From Desulfobacula sp. (GTDB taxonomy: Bacteria; Desulfobacterota; Desulfobacteria; Desulfobacterales; Desulfobacteraceae): DNA of 60,898 nucleotides. A model generated the notes under the pieces. The model was not told where the DNA came from. It saw nothing but the letters and a program-made list of their open reading frames with translations, and did not search any database. Below are positions 27,446 to 35,416 of this stretch, in pieces. Positions within the stretch are counted from its first letter, which is position 1; each line of letters starts with the position of its first letter. The stretch is taken from the NCBI GenBank assembly GCA_028280105.1, contig JANQML010000061.1, positions 1 through 60,898 on the forward strand, written 5' to 3'. A program made the translations under genes and the position numbers.

Positions 27446-30103
27446 CTATTTCATCAGCAAAATACGATCCAGATTTTCTTTCACCTTTGTCTGCTTCTCT
27501 TCCAACTCTTCATGCTGGGCTTTTACCTTGGCAATCACATCTTCGGGTGCTTTTTCAAGAAAACTTTCATTGTTCAGCCGTTTTTGAACCGACAGCAACT
27601 CTTTGGTCTTCTTCTCCAGTTCTTTTTTCAGCCGTTTGATTTCCGCATCAAAGTCAATCACCCCTTCCAGGGAGACAAAGCTGGTTGTTTGGCCGGTTAC
27701 CGAAGAGGCACTGGATGACGGGATATTGTTTTTATCACAGAAGAAAAGGCTTTCAAGGGTTGCCAAATTAACAATAACGGATTTATTTTCGGCAATCCTT
27801 ATCTTTTCTTTCTCATTGTCGGTCTGTGCCAATACCTTGATCTTCATGGAGGGCTGGACATTCATTTCACTCCGGATGTTTCTGATCCCGGATATCATCT
27901 CAAAAATAAATTCCATATCCGTTTCAGTCCCTTCATCCCTGAAGGTCCGGTAAGTATCGTCGTCATAGGGATAAGAAGCCTTCATGACCGAACCGTCTGT
28001 GGCCGGCAGGATATGGTAGATCTCTTCGGTTACAAAGGGCATAAACGGATGAAGCATAACCAGGATATCGGCCAGGACTTTGGATAGTACCGCCCGGGTG
28101 GCATCCCGTCTCTGTGAGCCTTCTTTTTCATATAAAGCCGGTTTGGCGGCTTCCAGGTACCAGTCGCAGAATTCATGCCATACAAATTGGTAGACGGCAG
28201 AGGCGGCTTCGTTAAACTTATACTCTTCAATACCGGTTTTGACGGCCCGGGAGGTATAAACACAGCGGGATAGAATCCATTTGTCCGCAAGGGTCAGTTT
28301 ATCGGTGTCAATCTTTGTATCGTCCGGGGTGATGTGCATCATGGCAAACCGGGAGGCATTCCACAACTTATTCACAAAGTGGCGGTACCCCTCCACCCGG
28401 GATACGGACATCTTCACATCCCGGCCCTGGGCTGCGAAAGCCGCCAGCGTGAACCGGAAGGCGTCTGCACCGTACTGATCAATCACCTCCAGCGGATCAA
28501 TGACATTGCCTTTGGATTTGCTCATTTTTTTACCGTGTTCATCCCTGACCAGCGCATGGATATAAACGTCATAAAACGGAACCTCTTTTTTAAAATGAAG
28601 CCCCATCATCATCATCCGGGCCACCCAGAAAAAGAGGATATCAAAGGCGGTAACCAGCACATTGGTCGGGTAAAAGGTCTTTAGCAGATCGGTTTCTTTG
28701 GGCCATCCCATGGTTGAAAAGGGCCAGAGTGCAGAGGAAAACCAGGTATCCAGCACGTCTGTTTCCTGGACAATCGCTTTGGAGCCGCAGGTCACACATT
28801 CGATGGGATCAATCTCTTCCACAATGGTTTCATTGCAATCCGGGCATTTCCAGACCGGAATCCGGTGCCCCCACCAAATCTGGCGGGAGATACACCAGTC
28901 TTTTATATTATCCATCCACTCAAAATAGGTCCTGGTCCAGTTGGCGGGCAGAATCCGGGTCCGGCCGGACCGGACCGCCTCAGATGCTTTTTCAGCCATG
29001 GGGCCGACCTTTACAAACCACTGTTTTGAAATGGAGGGTTCCACAACGGTATCGCAGCGATAACAATTGCCCACCTTATTTTTAAGCGGTTCTTTTTTTT
29101 CAAGAAGTCCCTGTTCAGACAAGGCTTCAACCACCTGTTTGCGGCATTCAAACCGGTCCAGCCCCTGGAACCTGCCGGCCCCTTCCAGCATGGCACCGTT
29201 TTGATCAATAACCTTGAGCTTTTCAAGGTTATGTTTTTCACCCAGGTGGAAGTCATTGGGGTCATGGGCAGGGGTGATCTTTAATGCCCCGGTTCCAAAT
29301 CCGGTATCCACGTACTCGTCCCGGATAATCGGGATCACCCTGTCGGTGAGCGGGAGTTTGACATCGGTATATGCCAGGTCCTTAAACCGGTCATCCCCCG
29401 GGTTCACAGCCACGGCCGTATCCCCGAACATGGTTTCGGGCCGGGTGGTTGCAACGGTCAGTCCCTGTTTCCGGCCCTCAAACGGATACCGGATATAATA
29501 AAGGTATGAGTCCTTTTCTTCATACTCAACTTCAATGTCGGCAATGGCGGTCCGGCATCTGGGGCACCAGTTGACAATATACTGGTCCTGGTAAATCAAA
29601 CCCTCTTTATAGAGACGCACAAAGACCTTTCGAACCGCATCCGAGAGCCCTTCATCCATGGTAAAGCGTTCCCGGTCCCAGTCACAGGAGGCCCCCAGGC
29701 GTTTGAGCTGATTGATGATGGCACCACCGGATTTTTCACGCCATTTCCAGATTTCTTTGATAAACGCTTCCCGACCCAGCTCATCCCGTGTCTGTCCCTT
29801 GGCGGCCAGGTCGCGTTCCACAACATTCTGGGTGGCAATACCGGCATGGTCGGTTCCCGGCATCCAAAGGACGTTATATCCGGCCAGGCGCCGGTAGCGG
29901 CACATGATATCCTGGACCACATTGTTCAGCGCATGTCCCATATGGAGAACACCGGTGACGTTCGGCGGTGGAATGACGATTGAAAATGGAGGTTTGTCGC
30001 TCTTGTCATCTGCACTGAAATAGTTATTGTCCAGCCAGAATTTATACCATTTTTCCTCGATACCGGACGGCTCATATCCTTTATCCAGAGAGTCGGAACC
30101 CAT
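27446..30103 (-). CDS. valS: Valyl-tRNA synthetase
   Basis: An 885-residue class I aminoacyl-tRNA synthetase that charges tRNA-Val. The HIGH-type motif is HMGH (in PPNVTGVLHMGHALNN) and the KMSKS motif is KMSKSKGN. Between them lies the editing (CP1) domain (about 190-350) with the conserved TTRPETMFGDTAV. The anticodon-binding helical domain and the ValS-specific C-terminal coiled coil (about 815-885) are present. AGGAG lies seven bases before ATG. Length is normal. It is preceded on the same strand by a small acidic-protein gene with its own terminator, so it is probably transcribed separately. Confidence 0.98.
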   Translation of the reverse strand: MGSDSLDKGYEPSGIEEKWYKFWLDNNYFSADDKSDKPPFSIVIPPPNVTGVLHMGHALNNVVQDIMCRYRRLAGYNVLWMPGTDHAGIATQNVVERDLAAKGQTRDELGREAFIKEIWKWREKSGGAIINQLKRLGASCDWDRERFTMDEGLSDAVRKVFVRLYKEGLIYQDQYIVNWCPRCRTAIADIEVEYEEKDSYLYYIRYPFEGRKQGLTVATTRPETMFGDTAVAVNPGDDRFKDLAYTDVKLPLTDRVIPIIRDEYVDTGFGTGALKITPAHDPNDFHLGEKHNLEKLKVIDQNGAMLEGAGRFQGLDRFECRKQVVEALSEQGLLEKKEPLKNKVGNCYRCDTVVEPSISKQWFVKVGPMAEKASEAVRSGRTRILPANWTRTYFEWMDNIKDWCISRQIWWGHRIPVWKCPDCNETIVEEIDPIECVTCGSKAIVQETDVLDTWFSSALWPFSTMGWPKETDLLKTFYPTNVLVTAFDILFFWVARMMMMGLHFKKEVPFYDVYIHALVRDEHGKKMSKSKGNVIDPLEVIDQYGADAFRFTLAAFAAQGRDVKMSVSRVEGYRHFVNKLWNASRFAMMHITPDDTKIDTDKLTLADKWILSRCVYTSRAVKTGIEEYKFNEAASAVYQFVWHEFCDWYLEAAKPALYEKEGSQRRDATRAVLSKVLADILVMLHPFMPFVTEEIYHILPATDGSVMKASYPYDDDTYRTFRDEGTETDMEFIFEMISGIRNIRSEMNVQPSMKIKVLAQTDNEKEKIRIAENKSVIVNLATLESLFFCDKNNIPSSSASSVTGQTTSFVSLEGVIDFDAEIKRLKKELEKKTKELLSVQKRLNNESFLEKAPEDVIAKVKAQHEELEEKQTKVKENLDRILLMK

Positions 30104-30130
30104 ATGTTAACTCCTAATACCCGTTTTAAT

Positions 30131-30158
30131 AAAAAAGGGGATTGTGTGAAAAATCCCC
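30131..30158 (-). terminator. Terminator between the acidic-protein gene and valS
   Basis: Read on the minus strand, GGGGATT (30158-30152) pairs with AATCCCC (30143-30137) and is followed by six T residues (30136-30131). Confidence 0.82.
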
Positions 30159-30188
30159 ATAACCGTTTACGTATATTTACAGCCTGAT

Positions 30189-30641
30189 TCAGGCGGTTTC
30201 TGTCAGATCAAGGGCCTTTTTCAACCGTTCTTTGACTTGGTCGATCCGCTCTTCTATCACCTGGTTCATCACATCCGCCATCAGGGTATCAAACCTGTCT
30301 GCAAAACGTTTTTCTATGAACCGTTCCAGTGCGGCATCCAGTTCTTCCGGACGGATGCTTATCTGCTCAACGTGTTCTACGGCCGTGACCGGCTCAACTT
30401 GCGGCAACGCGTCTTCAGACTCATCAATGAACGGTTCATCCGGCTCCCGTTCCGATTCAGGTTCAAGGGCCGCGGGTCCGGCAGCTGCAGCAGGCGGTTC
30501 AACAATTTCCGTCAGTTCAATGATCTCCTCTTCTTCCCCTGAAACCGAATCCTCTGCAACGATATCAGTCAGTTCGATCACCTCGTCATCCATCGTCTCA
30601 GGAGTGGAAAAATCACTGTCCCAGTCGGTCATATCGGTCAT
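30189..30641 (-). CDS. Acidic low-complexity protein with duplicated IELT(D/E)IV motif
   Basis: A 150-residue protein that I do not recognise. It has three parts: an acidic N-terminus in which VIELTDIV (21-28) and IIELTEIV (40-47) repeat with a 19-residue period; a Pro/Ala/Glu-rich linker (about 48-95); and a charged amphipathic helical C-terminus (about 98-145) with RFIEKRFADRF and VMNQVIEERIDQVKERLKKA. No signal peptide, membrane helix or cysteines. This layout of short linear motifs, a disordered acidic linker and an oligomerising helix resembles bacterial scaffolds such as PopZ in architecture only; I see no proof of homology. It has its own terminator before valS. The start could also be M4 at 30632. 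Confidence 0.7.
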   Translation of the reverse strand: MTDMTDWDSDFSTPETMDDEVIELTDIVAEDSVSGEEEEIIELTEIVEPPAAAAGPAALEPESEREPDEPFIDESEDALPQVEPVTAVEHVEQISIRPEELDAALERFIEKRFADRFDTLMADVMNQVIEERIDQVKERLKKALDLTETA

Positions 30642-30829
30642 AAAGGCCTCACTTTATTCGATATTAAAAACAATGCCCGTTCCTGTCTTTTCGGACATCA
30701 AAAAGTAACAAAGTGCAGTTAAAGTGTCAACTCTTTATCATCACCCCGCCCTTACTCCGGCCTTTAACCCGTTCCTTTGATAAAAAATGGGTTTACAACC
30801 CGGACCCATTATTTTAAACCATTCCAAGT

Positions 30830-31561
30830 ATGCAAAAATTTATTCTATCAGATATCAGCCCCCTGCCCTTTGAGGCAACCATTACCGGCCAGGATGCCAG
30901 GCATATCTTTAAAGTCTTGCGGCTGGGCCGGGGTGCGGATATTCCGGTCACTGACGGCAGGGGCAATGATTATACGGCAAAAATTTTAGATGCCGGTCCC
31001 GCCGCCGTCATCATCCGGGTGATTCAAAAAAACCTTGAAACCAGTGAATCTCCATTGGAACTGACCCTGTGTTCAGGGATGCTCAAAGACAAAAAAATGG
31101 ACATGGTCATCAAACATGTGACCCAGCTTGGTATTGATAAATGGATTCCAATCTTTTGCGGCCGTTCCGTTCCCAGGCCCGATCCCGGACGGATAAAAAA
31201 ACGGTTGGAACGATGGCAGGCCATTTCAAGAGAATCCCTGAAACAATGCGGCCGAAGTCGCCTGGTAAAGATATCCGAGCCCTTGCCGTTTAAAGAGCTG
31301 GAAACGGTTTCACAGGCATATGATCACAAAATCGCATTCTGGGAAAAATCCAGCCGCCCCCTGACAGCGATTAAAAAAAAGGCCCCTCCTCAAAAAGCCA
31401 TCATCCTGATCGGACCTGAAGGCGGGTTTACAAACGAAGAGATCCGGGCAGCAGAATCGCTTGGTTTTAACTCGTTCTCCCTGGGCCCGAGGATTCTGCG
31501 GGCAGAGACCGCGGCCATATCAAGCTGTACCCTGATCCAGCACATTCTGGGTGACATTTGA
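30830..31561 (+). CDS. rsmE: 16S rRNA (uracil-1498-N3)-methyltransferase
   Basis: A 243-residue SPOUT (knotted) methyltransferase that modifies U1498 of 16S rRNA. An N-terminal PUA-like domain (about 1-70) includes the family motif DARHIFKVLRL. The trefoil-knot SAM site has ILIGPEGGFTNEEI and LGPRILRAETAA near the C-terminus. Length is typical. There is no good ribosome binding site before ATG 30830. It is followed by the tRNA-Phe promoter and gene. Confidence 0.95.
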   Translation: MQKFILSDISPLPFEATITGQDARHIFKVLRLGRGADIPVTDGRGNDYTAKILDAGPAAVIIRVIQKNLETSESPLELTLCSGMLKDKKMDMVIKHVTQLGIDKWIPIFCGRSVPRPDPGRIKKRLERWQAISRESLKQCGRSRLVKISEPLPFKELETVSQAYDHKIAFWEKSSRPLTAIKKKAPPQKAIILIGPEGGFTNEEIRAAESLGFNSFSLGPRILRAETAAISSCTLIQHILGDI

Positions 31562-31587
31562 AAAACAGATTGCCCGTATAATTATGC

Positions 31588-31616
31588 TTGACATCAATTA
31601 TCAAAAAGCATATAAA
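31588..31616 (+). promoter_or_regulatory. tRNA-Phe promoter
   Basis: TTGACA (31588-31593), a 17-base spacer and TATAAA (31611-31616) form a near-consensus promoter about 16 bases before the tRNA. Confidence 0.85.
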
Positions 31617-31632
31617 CCCACGTGGTGATTGA

Positions 31633-31708
31633 GCCCAGGTAGCTCAGTCGGTAGAGCAGGGGACTGAAAATCCCCGTGTCGGCAGTTCAATTCTGTCCCT
31701 GGGCACCA
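31633..31708 (+). tRNA. tRNA-Phe (anticodon GAA)
   Basis: A complete 76-base cloverleaf. The acceptor stem GCCCAGG (31633-31639) pairs with CCTGGGC (31698-31704); the D arm is GCTC...GAGC; the anticodon stem is GGGGA/TCCCC with loop CTGAAAA and anticodon GAA at 31666-31668; the T loop is TTCAATT. The terminal CCA is encoded (31706-31708). It has its own promoter and terminator and is monocistronic. Confidence 0.97.
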
Positions 31709-31729
31709 CTACAGAGTTTCAATAGCAGC

Positions 31730-31764
31730 AAAGGTTTTCAGGATTAACCTGAAAACCTTTTTTT
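31730..31764 (+). terminator. Terminator after tRNA-Phe
   Basis: AAAGGTTTTCAGG (31730-31742) pairs perfectly with CCTGAAAACCTTT (31748-31760) around ATTAA and is followed by T residues. Confidence 0.9.
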
Positions 31765-31809
31765 GGTTTAAAGGCTTTAACCGTATAACTGCCATTTATA
31801 ATAGCGACA

Positions 31810-32178
31810 CTAATGACTTGAGTGCAATGCAATCACATTGCCTTCGCTATCTTCGAATTCAGCAACCCAACCGAGTTCACCAATGGACGTCTTTGGATAG
31901 CATACCTTTCCCCCGGATCGAACCACTTTTTTCAGTACAGTGTCTATGCTGTCAACACTGAGATATATCCTGACGCCATCTTTTGACGGTGTGTAGCTGT
32001 CACCCTTTGCCAGAGCCCCTGTGATGCCGGAATGGTTTTCCTGAAATGGAAAAAGGGCCATTGGGTTGCCGTCAATGATCGTACGCTCTAAGGCATACTC
32101 AAAAACAGTTTCATAAAATTGAACCGCCCGGTCCAAATCCGATACAGGAATCTCAAAATAAGATGCCGGGTTAACCAT
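31810..32178 (-). CDS. VOC-family (glyoxalase/bleomycin-resistance-fold) protein
   Basis: A 122-residue vicinal-oxygen-chelate protein. It shows the paired beta-alpha-beta modules with FEIPVSDLDRAVQFYETVF at the front and the closing WVAEFEDSEGNVIALHSSH. The family includes metal-dependent lyases, isomerases and antibiotic-binding proteins, so substrate cannot be told. I start at ATG 32178 because GAGGAAAAG precedes it; the open frame extends 40 codons upstream to 32298 but that part overlaps the neighbouring DUF2784 gene and does not fit the fold. Confidence 0.88.
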   Translation of the reverse strand: MVNPASYFEIPVSDLDRAVQFYETVFEYALERTIIDGNPMALFPFQENHSGITGALAKGDSYTPSKDGVRIYLSVDSIDTVLKKVVRSGGKVCYPKTSIGELGWVAEFEDSEGNVIALHSSH

Positions 32179-32210
32179 GATCTTTTCCTCTTCTATATAG
32201 AATAAATATC

Positions 32211-32615
32211 TTAAGGGTTGAATGAGCGCGGTCTGACCCACAGCCAAGCCAGGGCAACCAATGATCCAAACAGGGTGTAAGCCACCATAAACACCCATTC
32301 CGGCGCATGATAATATAAAAGCGTCGCCATCCAGTGAGAGATAAATGAACCGTCATACCCGGCTTCCCCGGCTTTTGCCCGGAGTGCCGACTCCCAATGG
32401 GTCAGCGGACAGAGGACTCCCAGCCATGACTGGATCACCACCACTCCGATACCAATCAGGTGGAGGAAGCGAAACCAAGGGTTCCTTACCCAGGGCCATG
32501 CAAACAGCTTACCGGCAAAGGTCAGTAAAAGACCCGCGATAATAAACACGACAAAAAGCAGATGGATAAATAGTAAGGCATCTGCTGCAAACCCGTATAA
32601 AAGCGTCGGTTCCAC
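32211..32615 (-). CDS. DUF2784 membrane protein
   Basis: A 134-residue inner-membrane protein with about four predicted helices (around 8-35, 50-68, 95-110 and 108-125). The arrangement LLFIHLLFVVFIIAGLL, RFLHLIGIGVVVIQSWLG, then the CPLTHWE motif is what I recall for DUF2784, a family of unknown function. The start is GTG 32615 with AAGGGGG six bases upstream. It lies 32 bases ahead of the VOC gene and may share its transcript. Confidence 0.85.
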   Translation of the reverse strand: MEPTLLYGFAADALLFIHLLFVVFIIAGLLLTFAGKLFAWPWVRNPWFRFLHLIGIGVVVIQSWLGVLCPLTHWESALRAKAGEAGYDGSFISHWMATLLYYHAPEWVFMVAYTLFGSLVALAWLWVRPRSFNP

Positions 32616-32737
32616 CCGGGGCCCCCTTGCATATACCGAAATAAATCTCCCGGCAGTTGCATTCTCTTTGTTCGTCTACTGACCTCTTAAGAAAAAATAT
32701 ATCATGATTTCCAAAAAACAAAACCGGTTTTAACCGT

Positions 32738-33631
32738 TTATTTGCCGATTCCAAGAACATCCCGGGCATACCTGATACTTCGAATGCATGCATCCATCTC
32801 CTTTTCCCGTGCCACTTCCAGTGAATCTTCTCCCATATCCCATTCGATTTCAAATGTAATCCGGTCTGTGGGAGAATGATCCCGTATGGTTTGATAGGTT
32901 TTAACGCAGTCAATGTCTCCGTCACCCAGGGCCACCCCGTGAAACCGGATACCGAACTGATCCCGATCCAGTTTGTGGTCGCAAAAGTGATTGGAAAAGG
33001 CGTATGGTGCCAGTTTTTCCACGGCTGTTTCCGGATTTTCCAGAACCCCCATGGAATTGACCGTGTCTACACAGGCGCCTACCAGGGGATGATTGATCTG
33101 ATGAATGAGCCACAGGATTTCATCGGCAAAGGTTTCCGTATGATTTTCCAGTGCCAGCCGGATACCGGTTTTTTCCAACAGGGGAAGTGCAGCCAGAATG
33201 TCATCGTACGCATCGCAGAGCTGTCTCATCACCCGGGGATGGAAGCAGCTGCCATACAGAGGCCGTGGCCGCCGGATATCAAGGCTGAGCTTGGCCAGAT
33301 CCGCCCCCAGTTTTTCGGCAATTGATATACCGTCCGCCACCGTATCCGTAAGACGGGAATCAAACTCTTCATTCCGGGAAAAGTTGTATTCAAGGTAAAG
33401 CCCCCGGGTTTCGGCAGCCGCTCTGACCTGTTGAAGCCGCCTGTCATCCTTGCTCTCTAAATCACATCCGGTAATATGGAGACCGTCCAGTTTCCATTCC
33501 ACGGATCTGTCCATCAATTGAATCAGGTTCATTTTTTTGGGACGCGGGTCCGCCTTGATACCCCAGTTCTGGCCCAATCCCCAGAGATGAAGCGTATAGG
33601 TGTGCAATCCCAGTTTCATTTTTTTCCCCAT
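32738..33631 (-). CDS. Sugar-phosphate isomerase/epimerase-like TIM barrel
   Basis: A 297-residue protein of the xylose-isomerase-like/AP-endonuclease-2 TIM-barrel superfamily. Metal-ligand-type residues appear in IRLALENHTET, VGACVDTVNSM, SNHFCDHKL and ITFEIEWDMGE. No signal peptide. AAGGGGGAG before the first ATG supports this start. Members act as isomerases, epimerases, dehydratases or endonuclease IV; neighbours do not narrow this down. The position beside a broken LysR gene may mean a catabolic locus in decay. Confidence 0.82.
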   Translation of the reverse strand: MGKKMKLGLHTYTLHLWGLGQNWGIKADPRPKKMNLIQLMDRSVEWKLDGLHITGCDLESKDDRRLQQVRAAAETRGLYLEYNFSRNEEFDSRLTDTVADGISIAEKLGADLAKLSLDIRRPRPLYGSCFHPRVMRQLCDAYDDILAALPLLEKTGIRLALENHTETFADEILWLIHQINHPLVGACVDTVNSMGVLENPETAVEKLAPYAFSNHFCDHKLDRDQFGIRFHGVALGDGDIDCVKTYQTIRDHSPTDRITFEIEWDMGEDSLEVAREKEMDACIRSIRYARDVLGIGK

Positions 33632-33761
33632 AATCTCCCCCTTAATAAGTCCCTTATCTGTATCGGCATTGACGATGTGTAAAGGATTAATATAAGGTAA
33701 ATAGATAAGTCAAATTAATAGTTTTTATTGAAATGATGATAATTTTTAATAAAAGACTGGA

Positions 33762-34217
33762 ATGAAGCGGGAAGGCGGGTCCGTGGTATTCCGGGAACCC
33801 ATGGCGTGGATCAGTTCTGCCAAATACCGGCAGCATGAAACCACCGATCCGGTTCCCCTGGCAATCTCCTATGAAGGGTGCCCCTACCGGCGCTGGGCAA
33901 CGGGCAGCCTGGAGTCTGTGGGCCGGGAATTCAGGATTAATTATAACAGCCCCACCAGCACAGGGATCATGGCTGCCGTGCGTGTGGGATTTTCCGTGGC
34001 TGTCCTGGGGGTGACCAACATCCCGAATGATTTGATTCTCATTGGCAAGGCAGAGGGATATCCATAATTACCCATGGCCCATATCACCCTACACCGGGCC
34101 CCCATGCCTTCAAGCCCGCTGCTGCTGGCCTTTGAAAAAAATATCCGAGAATCCTTTAACCAGGTCCGCACCGAACTTCGGCATCAACTGGAGTCAGGAA
34201 GCCGGGTTCAATTCTAA
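33762..34217 (+). pseudogene. Decayed LysR-family regulator (effector-binding domain remnant)
   Basis: The frame 33762-34067 encodes about 100 residues that match the C-terminal half of a LysR substrate-binding domain: REPMAWISSA, PVPLAISYEGCPYRRWA and then YNSPTSTGIMAAVRVGFSVAVLG. The N-terminal helix-turn-helix and the first half of the sensor domain are missing. An in-frame TAA (34065-34067) interrupts it, and the same frame continues with LPMAHITLHRAP...LLLAFEKNIRESF, which is the normal end of a LysR protein, up to TAA 34215-34217. So the gene has both a 5' deletion and a nonsense mutation and is very likely dead. Confidence 0.82.
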
Positions 34218-34353
34218 ATCCGGATATTTGCAGACACCTGTTATAAAGGCTATCTTAAAATTCATCTTTTTTTACAAAATTTTTATATCATTTTCGGGTC
34301 AAGCCTATTGCAATCAATGAAGCATTGGGTCTATAAAGCGGTTAATTTATCTC

Positions 34354-34417
34354 TTCTAAGTAACAAATCGTTACTTTAATGACGAGCCCAGCCATGTTTA
34401 TGTCGTGTGCTCATAAT
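34354..34417 (+). repeat. Copy A of a 65-bp repeat with 15-bp inverted repeat
   Basis: The element contains GTAACAAATCGTTAC (34360-34374, one mismatched pair) and, 23 bases on, TTATGTCGTGTG (34398-34409). It aligns to copy B at 38997-39061: 25 of 29 bases identical on the left and 23 of 26 on the right. It lies just before ridA. Confidence 0.75.
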
Positions 34418-34435
34418 AAAAAGGAAAAAGATCAA

Positions 34436-34786
34436 ATGGAAAAAATCATTCGAAAACAGGTAACCGACCGGATGAGCCGGATTGTTGTTCACGGCCGGAC
34501 CGTCTATCTTTGCGGCCAGGTCGGCAACGCAGACACCCCCATCACCGAGCAGGCCAAGGAGATGCTCTCCCGGGTGGATAAATTGCTGGAAGAGGCCGGC
34601 TCAAACCGCGAAAATATGCTGTCTGCTACGGTCTACCTGTCTGACATGAGGTACTTCGATGACTTTAATGCGGTCTGGGATGCCTGGGTGACGCCGGGTT
34701 CCCCCCCTGCCCGCGCCTGTGTGGAAGCACGCCTGGCCCGCCCCGGATTATTTTGTGAGATATCCGTGATTGCGGCATTGGTATAG
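34436..34786 (+). CDS. RidA-family (YoaB-like) protein
   Basis: A 116-residue YjgF/YER057c/UK114 protein. RidA hydrolyses reactive enamine/imine intermediates made by PLP enzymes. The key Arg (R93, in [11 protein letters not shown]) and the downstream Glu (E108, CEISVIAAL) are present. The WDAWV segment and overall sequence are closer to the E. coli YoaB branch than to RidA proper. I start at ATG 34436 with AAAAGGAAAAAG upstream; a frame from 34379 would read through the repeat element and adds 19 unrelated residues. It follows the repeat and the LysR remnant. Confidence 0.88.
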   Translation: MEKIIRKQVTDRMSRIVVHGRTVYLCGQVGNADTPITEQAKEMLSRVDKLLEEAGSNRENMLSATVYLSDMRYFDDFNAVWDAWVTPGSPPARACVEARLARPGLFCEISVIAALV

Positions 34787-34836
34787 CTCAAAGGACTCCG
34801 GCAGTATTGGAGGAGATTGTCTTTTGAACCGGTGCT

Positions 34837-35003
34837 TAACCTAAACCCTAACATTTAAAAGGCCATGAAGATTAAAAGGCCATGAAGATTTCATATTCAA
34901 GACATCAAGGTTGCAGTTTTCTGCCGCAAAACTTTGAAAGAAGATGATGATCTCTTCATGGCTTTACCAAAGGATAAAATTTTTTATGCAAGGTTAGGGT
35001 TCA
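34837..35003. repeat. Nested direct and inverted repeats, possible non-autonomous element
   Basis: Two tandem 17-bp units TTAAAAGGCCATGAAGA start at 34855 and 34872. An inverted match to them, TCTTCATGGCTTT, lies at 34951-34963. Outside these, AACCCTAAC near 34844-34852 is inverted as GTTAGGGTT near 34993-35001. The nested symmetry could fold into one long hairpin. No open frame is inside. Confidence 0.6.
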
Positions 35004-35327
35004 GTCCGGCGTAATATGATCCGCCATATCCGACAGGTTAATCTCCTTTTGGCCTGTTTTTTCAAACTTCAGCGCCCGGTTTCGAAAATCCCCCTGATCG
35101 ATTTTTTCCTTTACCCACTGATGCCAGCGGACTTTATGGGAATCGACAATCGCATCAAACTTTTTGGATGAATCGAATCGGGCCAGGGCGTCATCCACAA
35201 TCCAAACACAAAAATTGCATTTTTTCTCACCGCCTTCGAGAATTTTGAAAAAATATCGAAACGTCTTGCTTCCCGGTTTTAATCCCTCTTCAATCTCGTG
35301 ATCTTTATATGTCCATTTGGGTTGCAT
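35001..35327 (-). CDS. Small protein of unknown function
   Basis: A 108-residue protein that I do not recognise. It is hydrophilic and basic-acidic mixed, with single cysteines in KKCNFCVWIVDD (a C-x2-C pair) and aromatic segments KWTYKDHEIEEG and RWHQWVKEKID. No signal peptide or membrane helix. I start at ATG 35327 because GGAGG (in ATGGAGGCCCCC) is correctly spaced; the ATG at 35339 overlaps that site. Its stop lies at the edge of the nested repeat. Confidence 0.65.
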   Translation of the reverse strand: MQPKWTYKDHEIEEGLKPGSKTFRYFFKILEGGEKKCNFCVWIVDDALARFDSSKKFDAIVDSHKVRWHQWVKEKIDQGDFRNRALKFEKTGQKEINLSDMADHITPD

Positions 35328-35416
35328 GGGGGCCTCCATTTAAAATTAGGTGGTTATAGTTGTATAAAATAAGAATTCAATTCCTATTTACAACCCATGC
35401 AATCGATGCCTTTTGA

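Noticed and set aside
30189..30641. PopZ homologue
   Set aside because: Only the general layout (acidic linker plus C-terminal helix) is alike; no shared sequence signature was seen.
34065..34067. Recoded stop in the LysR frame
   Set aside because: The codon is TAA, not TGA or TAG, and the gene also lacks its 5' half, so nonsense decay is simpler than recoding.
34379..34435. N-terminal extension of the RidA-like protein
   Set aside because: These codons run through the repeat element; the ribosome binding site and family alignment favour ATG 34436.
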